Source of the DNA: Pseudomonadota bacterium
Lineage (GTDB): Bacteria; Pseudomonadota; Alphaproteobacteria; Caulobacterales; Caulobacteraceae
Assembly (NCBI GenBank): GCA_021808285.1
Contig: JAKBBV010000019.1
Span: forward strand, 1-45,900
Direction of reading: 5' to 3'
Length of the DNA stretch: 45,900 nucleotides
Below are positions 42,849-45,900 of the stretch, piece after piece (positions within the stretch are counted from its first letter, which is position 1; the number at the start of each line of letters is the position of its first letter). A program made the position numbers and the translations under genes. The notes beneath the pieces were generated by a model, which saw nothing but the letters and a program-made list of their open reading frames with translations, did not search any database and was not told the origin of the DNA.

Positions 42849-43460
42849 ATGAAGCTTTACGGCGCGCCCATGCCCGCCCCCAATCCCCGGCGGGTGCGCA
42901 TCTTCCTGGCCGAGAAGGGCGTCGCCCTGGCGGAAACGCCCGTCGATATGATGCAGCGCGAGCACAAATCGCCCGAGCACATGGCGCGCAACGCCCTGGG
43001 CCAGGTGCCCACCCTGGAGCTGGATGACGGGACCACGATTTCGGAAACCGTGTCCATCTGCCGCTATCTGGAGGCCCTGCACCCCTCCCCGCCCCTGTTC
43101 GGCGCGACGCCCCTGGAACAGGCCCAGACGGACATGTGGATCCGGCGGGTGGAATTCGTTCTCATGCAGCCGGTCGGCATGTACTGGCGACACGCCCATC
43201 CCCGCACCGCACGACTGATCAAGCAGTACACCGACTTTGGGCAGTCGAATGTGGAGCGCTATGCCGAGGCCCAGGCCTGGTTCAACCGCCAGCTTGCAGG
43301 CCAACCCTTCATCGCCGGCGAGGCCTTCTCCATGGCCGATATTTGCGCCCTCTCAACCGTGGATTTCGCGACCTGGATCGGACTTCCCCTCGCCCAGGAG
43401 AACGCCAACCTCATCGCCTGGCGTGAGCGGGTCGCCTCCCGGCCCAGCGCATCGGCCTGA
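42849..43460 (+). CDS. Glutathione S-transferase family protein
   Basis: This soluble 203-residue protein has an N-terminal thioredoxin-like domain (MKLYGAPMPAPNPRRVRIFLAEKG, cis-proline in GQVPTLELDDGTTISETVSICRYLE, where Glu-Ser-type contacts bind glutathione) and a C-terminal helical domain with FIAGEAFSMADICALSTVDFA, the conserved N-capping box and Asp. The active residue near the N-terminus is probably a Ser/Tyr-lacking type, so catalysis is unclear. GGAAA precedes the ATG at 42849. Spacer 42704-42848 contains three degenerate copies of a CGAACG-containing motif but no gene. Substrate is unknown. Confidence 0.88.
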   Translation: MKLYGAPMPAPNPRRVRIFLAEKGVALAETPVDMMQREHKSPEHMARNALGQVPTLELDDGTTISETVSICRYLEALHPSPPLFGATPLEQAQTDMWIRRVEFVLMQPVGMYWRHAHPRTARLIKQYTDFGQSNVERYAEAQAWFNRQLAGQPFIAGEAFSMADICALSTVDFATWIGLPLAQENANLIAWRERVASRPSASA

Positions 43461-43467
43461 ATCGGGA

Positions 43468-44382
43468 TTAGAAACCTCGCATGCGCCGGGGATGAACCCC
43501 GGTGATGGTGCGGAAGGCATGGGCCTGCGCCGCGCAAAAGATCACGGTCGAGGCCATCCATGAGGCGCTGAAGAGGACGCCATAGGCGCCGGCGAGCGCG
43601 ATCAGGCCGGCCCGACGCGCGGGGTCGGCGCCATGCGGCGGGCCGATGAGATCCTGGGCTCCCTGGAGTGACAGGGTCACCGCGCCCATGAAGGCGCTGA
43701 TCAGAAGAAAGGCGAGAAAGCTCACCGCATAGATGAGCAGCAGATACCAGAACCGCCCCCGGGTCAGCGGCCAATAGGCGCCCAGACTGAACCGGCCTTC
43801 GGCGAAGGTCTCCACGGCGATGAGAGAGAGTCGCACGCCGATCCAGATATCCATGGCGATCGTTCCCGCCGCCCCGGCCAGGGCGATCACCCGGACCAGT
43901 TGCGGCGCCGCCTCCAGAACCGGGCTGGCCAGGGCCAGAAGCAGGAAGGCGGGAACGCCGCCCAGGATCAGAATCAGGAGAAAGGCCGCAAGGCTCATGA
44001 CCGCCAATCTCAATTCATCCTCGCCCAGGCGCAGGAAGAAGAAACGCCGCTCATCCGGCTGTATCATGGCCCGGAACACGGCCTGGGTCGTCGCGGCCCA
44101 GACCAGCAGGAACAGCGTGATCAGCACCGCCGCATAGGGACCGAGCCGGGCGCCAAACCGCCCGCTCATCTCCAGGTGTGAGGGCAAGGCTCCGCCAAAC
44201 GCGACCAGCAAGGCCGCCGCTGTGATCGCCGCCAGCCAGACCCCGACCCACACGGCGAAAGCCGCCGGCTCCCGCTGAATCAGCCGCGCACCCGCCGTGG
44301 CCGCATAAACCACCGCTTCAGCCTGGCGGCGAGCGGCCCGCGCCCCATCCGCCGCATCGATCGCAGGAGGAAAACCCGTCAT
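43468..44382 (-). CDS. Polytopic membrane protein of unknown function (paralogue 1)
   Basis: I do not recognise a named family. The 304-residue protein has a polar N-terminus (about 1-38) and about six transmembrane helices (roughly 42-64, 82-102, 128-152, 160-182, 215-237, 258-282). The segment YWPLTRGRFWYLLLIYAV between helices recurs as [17 protein letters not shown] in the upstream gene, so the two are tandem paralogues. Its ATG overlaps that gene's stop (TGATG), implying coupled translation and possibly a heteromeric complex. It is convergent with the GST gene, only 7 bp apart. Confidence 0.75.
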   Translation of the reverse strand: MTGFPPAIDAADGARAARRQAEAVVYAATAGARLIQREPAAFAVWVGVWLAAITAAALLVAFGGALPSHLEMSGRFGARLGPYAAVLITLFLLVWAATTQAVFRAMIQPDERRFFFLRLGEDELRLAVMSLAAFLLILILGGVPAFLLLALASPVLEAAPQLVRVIALAGAAGTIAMDIWIGVRLSLIAVETFAEGRFSLGAYWPLTRGRFWYLLLIYAVSFLAFLLISAFMGAVTLSLQGAQDLIGPPHGADPARRAGLIALAGAYGVLFSASWMASTVIFCAAQAHAFRTITGVHPRRMRGF

Positions 44383-45143
44383 CAGGGCAAAGCTTGAGGC
44401 GACCCGGCCCGCAAGTCCAGATAGAGACTCCCAAGGACGCCCAACTTCACCGGGGCCCAGACCCCAAGCACGACCAGGGCTTGCCCAAACATCACACCTT
44501 CAGGGCCGATCACCCCTTGGAGCCGGCCCAGCCCGTAAACGGCCGCCAGAAGCGGCGCCGCGGCCAGAACGACGGCCGCCAGAATCGCTCCGGTCCGGCC
44601 GCGGGTTAGCGGCCAGGTGGCGATCATCCTCACCTTGCCCTCATCCGCCGTGGAGAAGACCGCCAGCGCGACCCGAAGCGCAGCCCAGAGCAGGCCTCCG
44701 GCAAGGCTCAGTCCCACCGTCGTGACCATGATGCGCCCCCCGCCCTCCACGGCCCCAGGCCAGGTGGCGACGTCGGAGGCGACGAAGCCATGGCCGGACG
44801 CGGCAGCGGCGTAGGCGAAGCAGAGCAGGATCACAAAGGCCAGGAGACAGAGGAGGAAGAGAAAGACGGCGGTCAGAATGAGCGCCCCGGCCAGGCGCAA
44901 CTCGGCGGCTCGCGCCGCAACAAAGCCCGCGGGAGGCGATCGGCCGAAGCTCAGGGGAATCACCCGCGCCCAGGCTCCCATCGTCGCGATCACGACGATC
45001 AGCCTCAGGACCGGTCCGATCGCGCCGGTCGAGGGCTCAAGGGCGCCCCCCGCGGCCATCAGCGAGACCAGCAGCCACGGCCACGCCGCGCGCCAGGCCA
45101 TAAGCGGAAAGCGCCATCCCAACAGCACTGCGCGTCCGATCAC
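44382..45143 (-). CDS. Polytopic membrane protein of unknown function (paralogue 2)
   Basis: No named family is recognised. The 253-residue protein has about six hydrophobic segments (about 15-35, 43-60, 84-112, 138-162, 188-210, 220-240), with the shared motif WPLTRGR at about 177-183. It lacks the long polar N-terminus of its neighbour. It is the first gene of a two-gene minus-strand operon divergent from trmFO, with about 70 bp between them. Confidence 0.72.
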   Translation of the reverse strand: MIGRAVLLGWRFPLMAWRAAWPWLLVSLMAAGGALEPSTGAIGPVLRLIVVIATMGAWARVIPLSFGRSPPAGFVAARAAELRLAGALILTAVFLFLLCLLAFVILLCFAYAAAASGHGFVASDVATWPGAVEGGGRIMVTTVGLSLAGGLLWAALRVALAVFSTADEGKVRMIATWPLTRGRTGAILAAVVLAAAPLLAAVYGLGRLQGVIGPEGVMFGQALVVLGVWAPVKLGVLGSLYLDLRAGSPQALP

Positions 45144-45215
45144 GTCGCCTCTCCTCGCAAGGCCACGGGAAAAAGCCCATGCCTCTGCGCCCTTGGTGAG
45201 TTAAACCATCTCGTC

Positions 45216-45900
45216 ATGACAGACGATGTGATCCACGTCATCGGGGGGGGGCTGGCGGGCAGTGAGGCGGCCTGGCAGGCGGCGACTGCGGGGGCGCAGG
45301 TCGTTCTCCACGAGATGCGCCCGGCGGTCAGGACGCCGGCGCACCAGACCGACCGTCTGGCGGAGCTGGTCTGCTCCAATTCGTTTCGCGCCGACGACTG
45401 GGCGCATAACGCTGTGGGTCTGCTCCATGAGGAGATGCGCCGCCTCGGCTCTCTGGTCATGAGCTGCGCGAATCAGGCGAGGACGCCCGCCGGCGCGGCC
45501 CTTGCTGTGGACCGGGATATCTTCGCCCAGACCGTGACGGAGGCCTTGATCGCCCACCCCAAAATCGCTTTGGCGCGCGAGGAAGTCCCCTACCCGCCTG
45601 CCGACTGGGACAATGTGATCGTTGCCACCGGTCCGCTCACCTCGCCGCGCCTGGCGGAAGCGATCCGGGCCCGCTCCGGAGCCGACTCTCTGGCCTTCTT
45701 CGACGCCATCGCCCCGATCGTGCACCTCGACAGCATCGATATGGATATCGCCTGGCGCCAGTCGCGGTATGACAAGGTGGGCCCGGCGGGAGACGGGGCG
45801 GACTACATCAACTGCCCCCTGGACCGGGACGGCTATCTTCGGTTTGTCGCCGCCCTCCTGGAGGCGCCCAAGACCCAGTTCCACCCCGGTTCGGGCGTCT
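45216..45900 (+). CDS. trmFO: tRNA (uracil-54-C5)-methyltransferase TrmFO (3' end outside window)
   Basis: TrmFO makes ribothymidine 54 in the tRNA T-loop using methylene-tetrahydrofolate and FAD. The window holds the first 228 codons. The N-terminus [20 protein letters not shown] is the FAD dinucleotide-binding motif (Gly10, Gly12, Gly15), followed by [41 protein letters not shown] and the [19 protein letters not shown] block, all diagnostic of TrmFO. The three glycines are coded by nine consecutive G bases (45243-45251), a likely slippage site. The frame is open to the right edge. Confidence 0.95.
   Translation, partial: MTDDVIHVIGGGLAGSEAAWQAATAGAQVVLHEMRPAVRTPAHQTDRLAELVCSNSFRADDWAHNAVGLLHEEMRRLGSLVMSCANQARTPAGAALAVDRDIFAQTVTEALIAHPKIALAREEVPYPPADWDNVIVATGPLTSPRLAEAIRARSGADSLAFFDAIAPIVHLDSIDMDIAWRQSRYDKVGPAGDGADYINCPLDRDGYLRFVAALLEAPKTQFHPGSGV

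Overview
The window is high-GC chromosomal DNA of an alphaproteobacterium, most probably of the Caulobacterales or a close relative. The evidence is the nuoABCDE-(small membrane gene)-nuoF order, alphaproteobacterial RpoB, RpoC, EF-Tu and UvrA sequences, DUF3617 and DUF2807 envelope proteins, and dense overlapping genes with many GTG/TTG starts. I cannot fix the genus from sequence alone.

Layout. (1) 1-4498, + strand: the 3' part of a type IV secretion operon, virB6-virB8-virB9-virB10-virB11, each pair overlapping by 4 nt, with no virB7. (2) 4627-5995, +: a proline-rich TonB-like anchored protein and a secreted DUF3617 protein. A perfect hairpin separates them from the convergent rpoC. (3) 6071-22952, -: one long information-processing block, transcribed rpsL-rpsG-fusA-tuf-tRNA-Trp-secE-nusG-rplK-rplA-rplJ-rplL-rpoB-rpoC. 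The str operon is joined head to tail to the secE/rif operon through a single tuf gene. A TTGACG-N17-TATCAG promoter lies before rpsL. (4) 23193-24443: a complete ISAs1-family insertion sequence with 17-bp inverted repeats and a perfect 8-bp target duplication (AGCGACGG). It sits 16 bp upstream of the -35 box of the rpsL promoter and has replaced the end of the neighbouring CPBP-protease gene. (5) 24381-26219, -: tRNA-Tyr, tRNA-Gly(UCC), a DUF2807 exported protein whose only sensible start codon lies inside the tRNA-Gly gene, and the CPBP membrane protein. Three 39-bp tandem units repeat the tRNA-Gly 3' end. (6) 26332-29012: rlmB and a convergent Tat-exported gamma-glutamyltransferase. (7) 29194-34280, -: nuoABCDEF of respiratory complex I with an extra two-helix membrane protein between nuoE and nuoF. 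nuoG-N do not follow. (8) 34559-39623: tRNA-Asp, then on the minus strand a periplasmic prolyl oligopeptidase, a cyclophilin-type isomerase, an SDR, thiG and thiS. (9) 39797-45900: uvrA, a glutathione S-transferase, two paralogous polytopic membrane proteins on the minus strand, and the first three-quarters or so of trmFO, cut by the window edge.

Most genes are core housekeeping. The unusual signals are the IS placed at the control region of the str/rif block, the fused block itself, two substitutions at rifampicin-contact positions of RpoB, the tRNA-Gly-derived tandem repeats that form part of a signal peptide, the truncated nuo operon, and a T4SS that lacks virB7 and has a cysteine-free mature VirB9. 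I see no CRISPR array, prophage or clear defence system.
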